Origin: Amoebidium appalachense
Lineage: Eukaryota > Ichthyosporea
Direction: 5' to 3'
NCBI GenBank assembly: GCA_963693365.1
Contig: CAVNZM010000003.1
Span: 6,758,001 to 6,822,000 of the forward strand
DNA: 64,000 nt
Part shown: positions 1 through 44,840 of the stretch, one piece after another
Layout of the letters: the number at the start of each line of letters is the position of its first letter
Numbering within the stretch: the first letter of the stretch is position 1
Made by a program: the position numbers and the translations under genes
Notes under the pieces: generated by a model
The model's input: the letters and a program-made list of their open reading frames with translations, nothing else
Told to the model about the DNA's origin: nothing
Databases searched by the model: none

Positions 1-70
<70 letters not shown>
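1..70. repeat. (GT)n array at left edge
   Basis: Uninterrupted GT dinucleotides from base 1; continues outside the window. Lies in an intron of GTF2H2. Confidence 0.95.
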
Positions 71-76
<6 letters not shown>

Positions 77-228
77 TGTGCCTGTGTGTGTGTATGATTG
101 TGTGAGAGTATGTTCTTTTCATTCCTTCTTTTCTTTTCTTTTCTTTATCCCTCCTTTGTTTTGCTTTTCTTAGCTTCTCTCTTTCATTTCTTTTCTTTTG
201 TATCCTTTTCTATTCTTTCAATTTTCAA

Positions 229-265
<37 letters not shown>

Positions 266-302
266 CTATACCTTGGGTCTGGGTGCAGATCGTCTGACAT
301 AC

Positions 303-5381
<5,079 letters not shown>

Positions 5382-5905
5382 GTTTGGTAGTTCGGCTCGT
5401 AAAAGGAAATTCAAACAGCAAAGGTCGCTGCAAACTGGCTGGCCCACTTGGTTCCTTCTGTCCTTGTCTTTGCTTTATGCTAAAGCTATTTCTAATGAGG
5501 CAGGATACTCTAAACAAAACGCGGTCGAGTTATGAAAAACGCACTGCTTGCGAGCTCTTTTTTTTCTGCGTTCATCTGCAGCTGCGTCTGGCACGTACTG
5601 ACGGTGCCTGGGCTGCTTTGAACTTGCCGTTCGCCTCACACCCATATTTTTCTTACACTCTCGCGACCGCGTGCATGCTTTCTCTCGCGGCGGCTCTACG
5701 GTCCCGAGAGTCCAGTGTTCGCTGTGTGTGTAAGGAAAAATACGAGTCACCTCAGTAGGTGACAGCTCAGCAGCTGCGTTCAGCAAAATCCCTTCGGGAC
5801 GTGTTTCGCACCCTGTAACACATTTGAAGCCCCGTTTTGCGCAAACGGAAATCACAAATGGCTTATGCTCATTGGTAGTTGCTGAGTTTTGACGCCAAAA
5901 AAGGG
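5382..5905. promoter_or_regulatory. Divergent spacer between GTF2H2 and WDR48
   Basis: About 520 bases of non-repetitive sequence separate the GTF2H2 start codon (minus) from the TATA box of WDR48 (plus). It must hold the GTF2H2 promoter and the upstream elements of WDR48. I see no TATATAAAG word facing GTF2H2. The long open frame on the minus strand (5475-5921) has no recognisable domain and overlaps the WDR48 TATA box, so I do not call it a gene. Confidence 0.5.
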
Positions 5906-5914
5906 TATATAAAG
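5906..5914 (+). promoter_or_regulatory. WDR48: TATA box of WDR48 (TATATAAAG)
   Basis: The word TATATAAAG lies about 230 bases before a splice donor at 6176 and about 1 kb before the first conserved WDR48 exon. The identical word stands before RPS27 (44512-44520, minus) and the ABHD gene (45439-45447, plus). Transcription would be expected to start near 5935-5945. Confidence 0.6.
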
Positions 5915-6140
5915 AAGCCATCGTCGACTCGAGGCCAGGGCCGGGAAGCCAGCTGCGGGAGAGAAAGGCAGTTTTCTAATATATATTCCTACTTTTTTTA
6001 TTGTTTTATATATTTCGGGAAGCCTGATGTTTGATGTTTTAAAGATATTTTTGCTGGTCTGAAGGAGGTAGTGTTAACGTTAGCGCGGGGATCTATGGCA
6101 GAAAGCGGCTGGTAGGGTGAGTGGGGTGGGACAAGCAGCA

Positions 6141-6175
6141 ATGCCGACTAGGGGAAGACTAAGAGCACCTCAAAG
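6141..6175 (+). other. WDR48: Possible 5' coding exon of WDR48 (alternative N terminus)
   Basis: An ATG at 6141 opens 11 codons (MPTRGRLRAPQ) ending in phase 2 at a good donor, AAAG|GTAAGC. Spliced to 6936 (acceptor ...ATGAG|G) it would read ...[14 protein letters not shown], close in length and charge to the human WDR48 N terminus (...AGRRKVQVSYVI). The acceptor lacks a pyrimidine tract, so the alternative is that this is 5' UTR and translation starts at 6931. Confidence 0.35.
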
Positions 6176-6348
6176 GTAAGCGCATGTTGCATCTGTATCT
6201 CCCTTTTTCATGGCTTCTGCTTGAAGAAACAGAGGGGAAGGATATGTGGGGATGAAAATGATGGTGTAAGATGAAAGGTTTCGAAAATTTAGAGGCGGTA
6301 AGTATGGTAGGGTAGGGATGGGATGGGTGTTTTTTTTTTTTCTTACGG

Positions 6349-6361
6349 GGGAGGGGGGGGG

Positions 6362-6402
<41 letters not shown>
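6349..6402. repeat. Poly-G run
   Basis: About 50 nearly uninterrupted G residues upstream of the first conserved WDR48 exon; one of dozens of G/C homopolymers in the window. Confidence 0.9.
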
Positions 6403-6403
<1 letters not shown>

Positions 6404-6930
6404 GATGACGGGATTGTGTGGAAAGTTGTAGGAGGAGCTGGTGGTTGCTCAAGAAAATATCAAGAGCCCTGAAACTCAGAGGCAGGGTTTGGGTGGCGAT
6501 GAATTGCGGAGTAGACTGGTGAAGGGGATGGTTTAGGGTGGGCCGGAAACCGAGTGTGCACATGATCTGGTGAAGCAAGACATGAAGGTGGAGTGCATTT
6601 GATTACATAAAGCAAATAGGGCATGGCCGTTAGGAGCACACAGTAATATAGAGCAAGTAGGGCATAAGGGGGTGAATAGGAGTGTTGGAGTGGGGAGTGT
6701 ACGGATATAAGGGGTGCTCTGCTTGTGACTCTGGTTTCGCCCGTTATACAACCCACTTTGCTTTGCACCCGTCCCTGTGTGCCTCGTTATATATTTTACA
6801 TGCACCCGACATTCAAGGTACGAGTGAGTAACCATTTTCACCTGTGCAACGAGAGATGGGTTATGAAGGGGATGCATGGTTGGACAAGAACATGAGAGCT
6901 CTTGTTCACATTTGGGTGGGGTAGGGCGCA

Positions 6931-21647
<14,717 letters not shown>

Positions 21648-21759
21648 GGGGGGCACGTGGGGTGGGGGTGGGGGTGCACAGGCACATAGACTCAAAAGCG
21701 GGGTGGATGAATGCATGTGTGCAAGCACACACACACACACACACGTGACTTGCGCGCAT

Positions 21760-21799
<40 letters not shown>

Positions 21800-21809
21800 G
21801 CACATATGC

Positions 21810-21872
<63 letters not shown>

Positions 21873-21876
21873 AAAA

Positions 21877-21938
<62 letters not shown>

Positions 21939-22117
21939 GCGGGCGAACATGCCCGCGCACACACGCACACAGATTTGCTTGCACACGTACTCCACGATAT
22001 TGTTACGTGTCTGGCATATGTTGTTTCTGCAATAGAATAGTACTGCCAAATTGAGTAGGCCAGGTGGGTAGAGCCCGGAGAATTTTGCCTGTTTTTGTTG
22101 TTGGTGGTGGTGGTGGT

Positions 22118-22158
<41 letters not shown>

Positions 22159-22387
22159 GACATTTGTAAAGACATAGGAATTGTGTATCTGGGGGGATCC
22201 CATGATGATTAGAACCCCCCAGAAACCCCCCCAAAAGAATTTCAATTGACCTGCTGGCCAGGAACTTGAATGCAAATTGGCCACACCGGGCCAAGACGGG
22301 GGGGGGGGGGTTCAATGATGGGTGTTGGGAGCCAGTGTGAGTGTATAATATGGTTGCTTGCATGCCTTTTCATGTGTGCTGTACCTC

Positions 22388-22393
22388 AATAAA
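22388..22393 (+). terminator. WDR48: Candidate polyadenylation signal for WDR48
   Basis: AATAAA about 740 bases after the WDR48 stop codon, followed by a T-rich tract (22420-22472). It is the first clear AATAAA on this strand after the stop that I found. The 3' end is not proven by sequence alone. Confidence 0.3.
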
Positions 22394-22644
22394 TGGTTTG
22401 TGGTTGGTTTGTTTGTTCTTTCTTTCTTTTTTTATTTTTATTTTTTATTTTTTATTTTATTTTATTTTTTTGGGTGGGGGGAGGGGGGGGGGGGGGGGTT
22501 TGGAACCTTCTCTTGCACTAGGCCTTTTTGTGGGCCACTACAGGGGTCATTCAGTAAGATAATTAAATTATCGGATAGTACGTTTTTTTACTGACATTCT
22601 TGAAAATAAAATGGATCAAAGCTAAGTACCGATAAGATCTTTCT

Positions 22645-22693
<49 letters not shown>

Positions 22694-23945
22694 TTGACTC
22701 GGCTGTATATATTTAAACTGAGCAACCGCGGAGAGATTTTGAAGCTTGGGTTCCCACATTTCAAACTAAAAGCCATCGTGCACGTCTATGTGTGCCACAG
22801 ATGTTAAGAGAGAAGGCATGGTGGCCCAAGATACGTGCCGAAGTATTGCTTACGTGTGCGCACTTTCTTGTGTGTGAGAGTGTGTGCGGATTTGTGCGTG
22901 TGTTAAGTGTGTCTCTCGATGTGTAGTGTGTATGCGTATTACAGTGATAATGTGTGCGGGTACGATGCACAGCGTACGTGTGTGTGGTGTTTCCCGTACA
23001 CTGCGTGTGTGTGTGTGTGCGCGCGCGTGTGTGTGTGTGTACGTGTGCCTGTGTGTGTGTGTGTACGTGTGCCTGTGTGTGTGTGTGTACGTGTGCCTGT
23101 GTGTGTGTGTGTGTGTGTGGTGCCGTGCGTGTATGCGCATCCAGACAAATATCTATACATTGTCAAGCCAGTGTGAAGCAAAAAAGCATGCAACAAGCTT
23201 TTACTGATAGTCGCGACTCTGGTCCACCATAACCAATCAAAAAAACCAAGATTCAACTTTACGTATACATAGCATTGTACATGGCACACATTATTTATAT
23301 GCAGTGTTGGTGTTAGCAGACACACTAATTTTTTTGAGAATACACATGCTGCATGTGTATGCATATTATGCGCATGCCGGCGGACCCAAGCTTTGCTTTA
23401 ATTGGCCTGTGCATATAGCAGTGTATATGTGTCTATATTGGCATAGCAGCTGTGCACGACGACCCACACATACACATTTTCCGTGCGTACAGCTAGGTGG
23501 GGGCAGGGCAGGGCGGGGGGGGGGAGGGGGGGGGGGGGGGGGGGCGCGGGGGTTCTGGGGTGGAAAATATGTATGTGTGTGTACATAGGGGGGGGGGGGG
23601 AGGGGAGGGGGGGGACTGAGGGGGGAGGGGGGAGGGGAGGGAGGGAGGGGGAGGGGGGAAGGGGGGAGGGGGGAGGGAGGAGTGTGGGGACACCGGGGTT
23701 TGCACGGTATGTGTGGCACTGTGTGTGTGTGTGCACGTGTGTGTCCGTGTGTCCGTGTGTGTGTGTGTGTGGTGTGCGCTTCCGAAGTAATAAACCAAGC
23801 CAAGTCAACGATAAGCAGTTGCAAAAACAGCAAATGATACGTGTCTTATTCAAAAACTCTACGTGTACCCTGGAGAAAGAAGTTTGGGTGCGCGCAGGTT
23901 GTGGTGGCGGTGGTGTGTGCGTGTGTATGTGGGGAGGGGGCGGGC

Positions 23946-23977
<32 letters not shown>

Positions 23978-24236
23978 AGGGGAGGGGGGGAGGGGGGGAC
24001 GAGCGGGGGATGAGGGGGAACAAGTACATGTGCACGTATGTTTCGTATTCGCCACATTGAGCTACACTTCAATTCAAGTGCAAGTTGTCATTCTTCAAGA
24101 CCCTTTACTCTTTCCCTAACCGTTGCACATTCAAGGAGGATGCCTCCGTCGCAACAGTCACTCGCTTTGAAGACATCGGGAGAGTCCAAAACCTTGCATG
24201 GTTATATGCACATTTGGGTGTTTTTTTTTGGTGGGA

Positions 24237-24269
<33 letters not shown>

Positions 24270-24825
24270 CTTTTTTTTTTTGTTTGTTTCACCCTTTTTT
24301 TTTTTTTTTTTCCCTTTTGTTTGGGTGGCCATTTTTCTTTCCTTTCTTTCTTTCTTTTTTTTTTCCTTGCACACGTACATGTGCTTGCATACATACATGT
24401 GCACACAGAAAAACACAGAGTGTCAAATCAAGGCATACCCTGCACACACATACAGGCGTGTCGCGCATATACAAGTGCACACACACTCACACAAACACGC
24501 ACACACACAAAGTGTCACACACACACACACACGCACACACACACACACACACACACGTACACACACACGCACACACACACACGCACACACACACAATTTT
24601 ATAAATAGATGGAAAACGGGCATGGTCTTTTGAACGGTTGATGGTCTTGAGAGGTTCTGCGTGTGAATGGGTGTGAGTGAGCACATGTGTGTGCCCATGT
24701 GTGCTGCTGCGTGGGGAGGGGGGATTGGGGTGGCGTTTTTGGTGTTGGTGGGGGTAGTGGTGGTGGGTGGGTGGGTGAATGAGTGGGTCGGGGGGAGAGG
24801 AGGGGAAGGGGGAGGGAGGGGAGGG

Positions 24826-24830
<5 letters not shown>

Positions 24831-24883
<53 letters not shown>
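24831..24883. repeat. Poly-G run of about 50
   Basis: One of the longest homopolymers in the window. Confidence 0.9.
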
Positions 24884-24885
<2 letters not shown>

Positions 24886-25196
24886 TGGTACCGGTCACAG
24901 AGCCAAGTATTTGTGTGGCTTGCAGCAGATTTTGCTTGTTATCATTATTCCTACTTTTTTTTTTAAAGTTTTGTAAAAACTTTTTTTTGGCGCGCAAAAA
25001 CTTCCCGCACAAATTTCCATATTTGGCTAATCGTGCGATCGCGCACAAATTATTGTTCCATATACAAACTTTTTTTTGAGATTGCGATATTCCTACTTTT
25101 TTTTTTTTGCTTTATAAAAACTACTTTTTTCTTTGGTTTTATAATTCCCCCGCAGACACAGTGATTCTGAGCTTTTGAGCGTAATCTGAACTTTCA

Positions 25197-25233
<37 letters not shown>

Positions 25234-25357
25234 ATCCCCCCACCACCACCACCACCACCACCGCCAAAGACACAGAGTTTGTGTGCATAGCAAAGAATGC
25301 ATACACGGTCAAGGCAGCACATTTTTTTTGGGTGGTTGGATGTGTGTGTGTGTGCAG

Positions 25358-25423
25358 CGGTGAGCACACTCTGGATAGCGAGGCGTGTGTGCTTTTTTTT
25401 TTTTTTTTTTTTTTTTTTTTTGT

Positions 25424-25464
<41 letters not shown>

Positions 25465-25758
25465 CTAGACAAATGGGGCAAGTGTGGCTAAATATGGCAA
25501 GTCTAACCAAAAATGGCAAGTCTAGCCGTACCACGTGTGTTATTTGGTGGGTCAGTCAATGTTGTTTTAGATTTACTCCAACAACATTGACCGACCCACC
25601 AAATAACACACGTGGCAAGACTTGCCAGTTTTGGTTAGACTTGCCATATTTAGCCACACTTGCCACATTTGTCTAGACTGTCTCCCCCCCCCCCCCCCCC
25701 CCCAAAAAAAAAAAAAAAAAAAGCACACACGCCTTGCTATCCAGAGTGTGCTCACCGA
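25358..25758. repeat. Foldback element with arms of about 195 bases
   Basis: Near-perfect inverted repeat centred at about 25558 with a loop of about 13 bases. The left end GGTGAGCACACTCTGGATAG is matched by the reverse complement at the right end (CTATCCAGAGTGTGCTCACC). The arms even mirror each other's homopolymers: poly-T then poly-G on the left, poly-C then poly-A on the right. No coding capacity. Looks like a MITE/foldback transposon or a palindromic duplication. Confidence 0.8.
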
Positions 25759-25790
25759 TGGTGGGGGATCCTTCGGGAAAAAAAAAAAAT

Positions 25791-25825
<35 letters not shown>

Positions 25826-26594
25826 GAGAAAGGGAGTGGGCTCCACCCCCAATCCTCAGCCCACACAGAACAAATAAGTCAATCGAATCTTTTTATTTAG
25901 CAAATATGATTGGAAGAGACCCATACTCTGTCCCTGCTATGTACATGATGTGCACGGTCTGAAACGCCCACCTACCACATCCTGTGGCCAAAAAAACAAC
26001 AAAAAAAAACAAAAAAAAAAAAAAAGGATCCACTGTCAGTACTTTCTCCTTTCAGCCTACTTAGAGCAATATGAACTTCTTATATCTCAGTTTTCAAGGC
26101 ACTACAGTCGGTGTTGTGAATAGAAATGGAAGAGTATTTGGTCTGTCCCAGTTATGTACATGGTGTGTCAGGAATAGACTATTCCTTTAGCGCTCACTAA
26201 ACCCCACATTCATTCACGGCATACCTTCGTGCATAACACCCATTCACACGCCAACGATCATCTAATAAAACCGTCAAAGTTAGCATAAACACTATATATC
26301 TTGGTGGTCAATCGCTCATTCACCATATGTGATTAACCGTACACGGTACCACCCACGAAGCTGGTATTCACAAAAATCTCATGGCCTATATAAATGCGGT
26401 CTATAAATAGGTCAAAAAACCAAGGGTGCACCTATAAATAGTGTGACCTCCCTGTACTATAAATAGATCAAAACACCAAGGGTGCACCTATAAGTAGCAT
26501 AGTCTATAAATAGGTCAAAACAACAAGGGTGCAACTATAAATAGCATACGTCAAAAAATCAAGGGTGCACCTATAAATAGCAGTCTATAATAGG

Positions 26595-39654
<13,060 letters not shown>

Positions 39655-40844
39655 CTTTGTGAGACTCTCGAGACTATTCGGTGCAGCAAGCCACCATTCC
39701 CTCTCTAGCGAACCGGCCTAGTGTGAAATCAATGTGCAGAGAGAAAAAGCGAAACCGGAACAGCTAAGGCAAACCAAAACAATAGAAAAACAGGCGCGCA
39801 CGTGTGTGTGTGTGTGCGTGTTTGGGCGGGAGTGGCGGTGGGGGGGAAAGGGGGGGGGGGGGGTCACGGGAAGATGTGGTTGAGAGAAAGGGAATGGACC
39901 GTACGGAAACAGCACAGGAAGAAAGGGCAAGAAAAAAACATGGCAGATTGAATGAACGAGTGCGCAAGCAGAGGGTTCCTTGGGCTCCAGTGTGGAGACA
40001 AGAATGCAGCCGAAACATATATAATAGATATAAAATGTGCATGTCCGAGTGTGTGCCTGTGCTTATGCATGCATGTGCAGCATTGTGCAGAGTTCCCTGC
40101 TTGCAATTACCCCCCCCCCCCCCTCCCTCCCCTCACCCCCCCCATACATACAACACCACCATCAAAACCATCACCACCCCCCAACCCCCACCCGCCCCTC
40201 TTCCCCCATACCCCCTGTGTGTGTCTGGGTCGGCCAAATCCATGTTGCCACGGCATAGCAGCCGGGCACCAGCGTGCCGAACACCTGCCGCAAGGTGGCT
40301 GTAGTTTGTTCTGGTCTTAGGCGGACTAGCCTTGTCAACGTGACTTTGTTTTACAATATTCTTGACACTAAACAGCATCACACTTTTGGTCTGTTTGCCC
40401 CCTGCATGCCTTCTGCACTGAGCCTTTGAACACAATCACGTAATCTTTGTTGATGGGCCAGTCTGTACACCCATGACGTCATTCATCGATGTCTTATGAG
40501 CTTGCCAATGGGCAAAATCGCTTACAAGATACACCATAGGGGTGTACTTACAGACTAGGAACCTGGCCAAGCTTGAGCGAAAGTTCGCTCTTCGAACTGC
40601 TCTGTGACACAAGATTTTTCTCAGAAGGACCTCACGCCTATGAAATCTCCTCCCCCCCGCCCCCGGGCGCCAAAACAAACAAACAAAAAGGAAAAACACT
40701 ACAACCTCCGGCAGTCATCGTAGCCTTCTTAATCTGTACACTTTCGACTAGTCACTCTGAAGGCCGACCCCCCCTCTCTCTCCCCCCCCCCCCCCCCCCC
40801 TCCGCCCTCCCCCCCACCACAAACCTATATACATGGCCCTGCCC
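39655..40844. other. Spacer between MON1 start and RABIF stop
   Basis: About 1.2 kb on the 5' side of MON1 and 3' side of RABIF. It must hold the MON1 promoter and the RABIF 3' UTR. I see no TATATAAAG word. A 100-codon open frame on the minus strand (40133-40435) is free of simple repeats over most of its length but matches no family I know. Confidence 0.4.
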
Positions 40845-42172
40845 TCACACATATTTGACCCTCCCCTCAGCACACAAATAAAACGCCTGTGCATCTGCCG
40901 TGTCGTGCCACCCTATGGGCCCTATCTCGCAGTCCGCACACGTGAGGTACTTGAGCGTAGATCCTTCAAGCGTGTTCGAGAAGCCCACGTTGTCAAAGTC
41001 GTACATGTTTGTTAGCAGCCAGAACTTGATGTGTGTCTCGCGGTCTGACTCTCCCTCACCACGCGCTTTAAGTGTCATGTGTGGGAGTTCATACTGTGTG
41101 GTGGTGGTGTGTGGGGGGGGGTGGGGGTGGGGGTGGGGGGAGGGGGGAGGGGGGAGAGGGGGAGGGAGAGGTTGGGGAAGTATGTTGGAGTAGGGGGGAG
41201 GGGGGGGGGGGGGGGGGGGGGAGGGGAGAATGAGTGGAGAGGGGGGAGGGGGGGGGGAATGTGTGGGTGTGTGGTGTGTGGGTGTGTGCTTCTTTTTTTT
41301 TGGTCTATGTCCGGGCATATGTGTGTGTGCACACCCAATACGTGAATGTAGGTATGTGTGAGTGCGGTTTTATGTGCGCGTGTCCCCGTGGGGTGGGGAG
41401 GGGAGGGGGGGGGGGGGGGGGGGGGGTTAGCAGGTGTCCACCTGTCTGTGTGTCTGCCAAATGCCATATCTGTGTGTCTGTGTCTGTGTTGGCAAGCCCA
41501 CTTGTGCGCTCTACAGCAGCACCCAAACGATGTACTCAATAAACCAAAAAAACAGATCCAAAGACTCATGCGCAGCCCCAGTTGTCCTCCCTCCTTTTTC
41601 CCACTCTTCCCCTCCCCCCCCTCCCCCCCCCCCTCTCCAAGGGCCCAGCCCTCCATTCGCCTCTGACAGTTCTTCTGACGCCCTCTTCTTTACACCACCA
41701 CTGACACAAAACACCGCTCATCCCAGAGCCCAAAAAGTTCATGAACCCACACACAAAAACGCAAAACCAAAAAATAGAGCAACCCCACGTGCCCACACGC
41801 ACACACACACACACGCACACACACGGGTAGACCAGTAGTGCGCTTCCACAATACCAAAGCCCCAGTCTCCTGCACGTTCTCTCCCAATTGCAAAAGATCT
41901 AAAACCATCAGGGCCCGCCACGCCTACGTCCCCATCACACGTTGCCACATCTAAATTGCTGCTTGCCAAGCTCGTAGAAAACAGCACACGAGTAGTGCAC
42001 ACGCACACGTACGCGCGCACACACACGCACACGCACACGCACACGCACACAGGCTGGCACGCACCTCCCTGTGGACCAGGGTTGCGCTGTCCTTGCTCAG
42101 CACCTTGCAGTTGCAGCGGCAGCAGTGGACGCTGGCTGCGTTCTTGCTGCCCGCCACGAGCTCCTGCGCCAT
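40845..42172 (-). CDS. RABIF: RABIF/MSS4, Rab-binding zinc chaperone
   Basis: Known role: small zinc protein that binds nucleotide-free exocytic Rabs (e.g. Rab8, Rab10) and stabilises them; first described as a weak exchange factor. Two coding exons: 42172-42065 and 41093-40845, phase 0 junction; 118 residues (human 123). Exon 1 begins MAQELVAGSK and has the first zinc pair in HCCRCNCKVL (Cys17, Cys20). Exon 2 has ELPHM, WLLTNMYDFDNVGF, and the second pair in LTCADCEIGPIGWHD, the most conserved block of the family. Donor GAG|GTGCGT and acceptor CACACAG|TAT are clean. The open frame inside the 1-kb intron near 41840-41950 does not match the family and is not included. Confidence 0.95.
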
Positions 42173-42676
42173 CCTGTCTGTCTGCCTGCCTGCTGTGCGC
42201 GTTCACCTCTGGCGTATACGTGTATGCAATTATGTAGGCGAGAATGCAGATGGTCCTCTCTCCTCTTCGGTGTCTGCGTGGTGCACTGCTGTGACGCGTA
42301 CGACTCTGAGCTTCCCTTCATCAACTTCGATACATAGCCAGATACATAGCCTGCATCGCGCATACCCTCAAGCCCCATCGCATAACGTCATCAAAGCCTA
42401 GATAACACGATGTGAGCGGCTAGCCAAGTTTGGGGCAAAAAAAGAAGAAAAAAAAAAGAAAAAGAAAAAGAAAAGAACTTGAAGAAAAAAAAGGCATTAG
42501 ATCACTGCTTTTGTGTATGTTTTTTATTATAACGCGTGTACCGGCCGGCGATTGAGCTTATTGATTCGGAGGGGTGTGGGTTGGAGTGGGTTGTTTTGAC
42601 GGGTGGGTGAGGTTGGGGTGATGGGAGCTGGGTCTAAGACTCCGTGCGGGGCCGGGGGGGGGGGGGGGGGGGGGGG

Positions 42677-43008
42677 TTTTGAATGCGTCAAAAAGTACGA
42701 AGTACACAAGAACAAACGGATAACACGATGCAGAATGCAAGCCATACATAAAGAGTATGCATAATAAGCAGAGCCCATCCTCAGGGGGGGCCCACGTCAT
42801 CCACAGTACCCGAGTTTCGACCTATTCCCCTCGTTAACGAAACCCAACTCAGATACTGTTTCACTTGAACATGAGTAGGTCACCCGTCTTGATCAGAGAC
42901 GAGCAGGGTTGCTTATGCAGGCAAGGGCAGTGGGAAAGGCCGGGGGTTAAAGTTGCAGCAGTAAGCAGAAGCAAGAAAAATATAGATAGGAACTCAGGAG
43001 ACGGGGCT
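42677..43008. repeat. 332-bp duplicated segment, copy 2 (upstream of RABIF)
   Basis: Second copy of the MON1 intron 10 segment. It is also preceded by a long poly-G run but is followed by unique sequence (TCTAGGAAGCTCC). Confidence 0.85.
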
Positions 43009-43276
43009 TCTAGGAAGCTCCCCCGTCGATACCTAAGTGGGGGGGGGGGGGCTAGCATTTGGAACACAGTGGGAAAAGCAACTGCACGAGCACCACGACA
43101 CCACGACACGTCCAGGCCTCATGAGCCATGCTTGGTGCCTTCGGCGAAATATGTGATAACAGATGCAAGACACATGTTGCCAAGGACAGCCAGGAACGGT
43201 TGCACAGGGAGGGGCTTTGAAAAGCAGGGCACAGGGACAACCAGCCAAGACGGCAGCAGATTGCATTCACTAAAAC

Positions 43277-43282
43277 TTTATT
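43277..43282 (-). terminator. RPS27: Polyadenylation signal of RPS27
   Basis: AATAAA on the minus strand, about 165 bases after the RPS27 stop codon, a typical distance for a short ribosomal-protein transcript. Confidence 0.6.
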
Positions 43283-43447
43283 TCATGGCCTTCGTCAACA
43301 AATTTCAACTCTCCTAACATCTTCGAAGTCAGTGGTCAGCAGGAGACCAAACTCCTTTCACTGACAGTATTCACATGTTCATTCTATAAGCGGGGGGTTG
43401 TTCCTTCTTCGTTCGTTCATACTGCGTGTAGTCACAGTGGTTTCTGC

Positions 43448-44311
43448 TCACTGCTTGCGACGGAAGGAACAGCCCTCGGTCAAACGTGCCTTGCCCCCAG
43501 TTGGCTGGCAAAGAACCTGTCGGAGACGCAAACGTCAGTCATGCTTGGAAGACAAAAGTAAAGTGCATAGATGTAAAAAGGCGGACCACGGTATTAAAGT
43601 GAAAAAAATGTGTTGAACAGCAGGGGAGAACGTGTGTGTGTGTGGGGCCGGGGGGGGGGGGGGGGAAGGGAGGGTGAGGGAGAGGGGTTGGTGGGTGAGT
43701 GGGGGGTGGGGGGTGGGGGGGAAACGTCCCAGCAGAACGTTCCAAAAAGGTAAGCACTTTGTCACACACACTGGTACCGACCGCTTTCTAATACCCTTGC
43801 ATCCCCCCTGTTTTTCCCTGAGTTTCTACATCGCGTATATCATGGCAAGGTATGAAGGAACTGGTCTACGGTCCCAAAAAGCAGGAACCAAAAACGATAC
43901 AAAGCCAAGGTATCCTTCCTAAACAAGTACCATAAACATGATCCCCTTTACTCCTCCCTCCCCCCTCCCTTTCCCCCGCCCCCCTTTCCTAAGCCCCCCT
44001 CCCCTCCCCACCCTCCACCCCCCCCCCCCCCAAAAAAAAAAAAAAGGGAATGCAGAACGCAAGAAAGAAACCCAGTGAAAGCAGCCGCTCACACACACGG
44101 CACCTGCATCACACACTCGCGCACTCACCTGCTGGCAGGAGCCACAGAGAACAACACTCTGTGCATGGCTGAACACGGTGGTGATGGCAAAGCAGCCTGG
44201 GCACTTGACGTCCATGAAGTAGCTGTTGGGGGACTGAACAAGCCGCTTGAGCTTGTTCATGGACTTCTCTTGTTCGGCGTTGGGGTGGAGAAGATCGCGG
44301 GCGAGCGGCAT
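43448..44311 (-). CDS. RPS27: 40S ribosomal protein eS27 (RPS27)
   Basis: Structural protein of the small ribosomal subunit with a C4 zinc finger. Coding exons 44311-44129 and 43516-43448, phase 0 junction; 83 residues (human 84). Reads [17 protein letters not shown] at the start, [17 protein letters not shown] in the middle, and [20 protein letters not shown] at the end. Zinc ligands Cys37/Cys40 (CPGC) and Cys56/Cys59 (CGSC) are present. A very good acceptor (pyrimidine tract then CACCAG, ending at 44317) stands five bases before the ATG, so the 5' UTR is split by an intron. TATATAAAG lies about 200 bases upstream. Divergent from the ABHD gene. Confidence 0.97.
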
Positions 44312-44511
44312 TTTCGCTGGTGAAAAGGAGGGAAGGAAAAAGAAAAAGAAAATGGGTTTAAGCGGGCCAAACAAATTTATTCTTTTATTCTTTTTATTTT
44401 TTGGTGTAGAGGTAGCCTGTTTGTCAGCTGCCAGAGGGCACAAAGGGGGAACAGCTGACAGCAGGTGTGTTTTCCTCAAGACGAAAGCAGATTGTGAATG
44501 ACTTGCACGTG

Positions 44512-44520
44512 CTTTATATA
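44512..44520 (-). promoter_or_regulatory. RPS27: TATA box of RPS27 (TATATAAAG)
   Basis: Exact TATATAAAG on the minus strand. About 30 bases downstream is a pyrimidine-rich stretch (CTTTCGTCTT) of the kind expected at a ribosomal-protein transcription start. Confidence 0.6.
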
Positions 44521-44840
44521 TGTAGGGGGGTAAATTGAGGCGAAAACAGATGACGTCCACAGATAAGCAGACGATGCATATTTTCATGATATAAACCTAA
44601 AAAATGGACTAGAAATATTGGAAACTGTATGTTAGATGTAAAAACGCTATATCTGTTTCAGAGTAATGCAAAAAGATGTCTTTGCCTAGAAGCCACATGC
44701 AAAGGAAGTTCTTGTTTTGCATGCCTCAATTGTGGCAGCTATTGATTGGCTGTTGACATACTAGATCTGATTGGCTGCTAGATCACGGATGGCAGGAATC
44801 CGCAGGATTTGCCATGATCTGGCACCAGGGGTACCCGTTG

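Larger units (their letters stand above)
21648..26594. other. Tail-to-tail spacer between WDR48 and MON1, repeat-rich
   Basis: About 5 kb between two convergent genes. It holds (CA)n at 21878-21936, poly-G/C runs (21841-21870, 22119-22155, 22656-22692, 24238-24268, 24831-24883), T-rich tracts, three tandem copies of a short GT-rich unit near 23040-23110, the foldback at 25358-25758 and the MON1-derived minisatellite at 26400-26645. One codon-like stretch (24065-24205) is described in the findings. No complete gene is recognisable. Confidence 0.6.
42173..43447. other. Spacer between RABIF start and RPS27 stop
   Basis: Holds the RABIF promoter side, an A-rich tract at 42436-42495, a poly-G run (42654-42676), the 332-bp segment 42677-43008 that is identical to one in MON1 intron 10, and the RPS27 3' UTR with its AATAAA. 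No further gene seen. Confidence 0.5.

Noticed and set aside
5475-5921. 148-codon frame on the minus strand upstream of WDR48
   Set aside because: No recognisable domain, overlaps the WDR48 TATA box and the GTF2H2 promoter side, and no splice context.
22745-22880. Frame with KAWWPKIRAEV resembling a retroelement integrase motif
   Set aside because: Too short, no neighbouring reverse transcriptase or integrase core, and the resemblance is a few residues only.
41820-41960. Open frame inside the RABIF intron as a middle RABIF exon
   Set aside because: Exons 1 and 2 of RABIF join in phase 0 and align without a gap to the human protein; the frame here matches nothing in the family.
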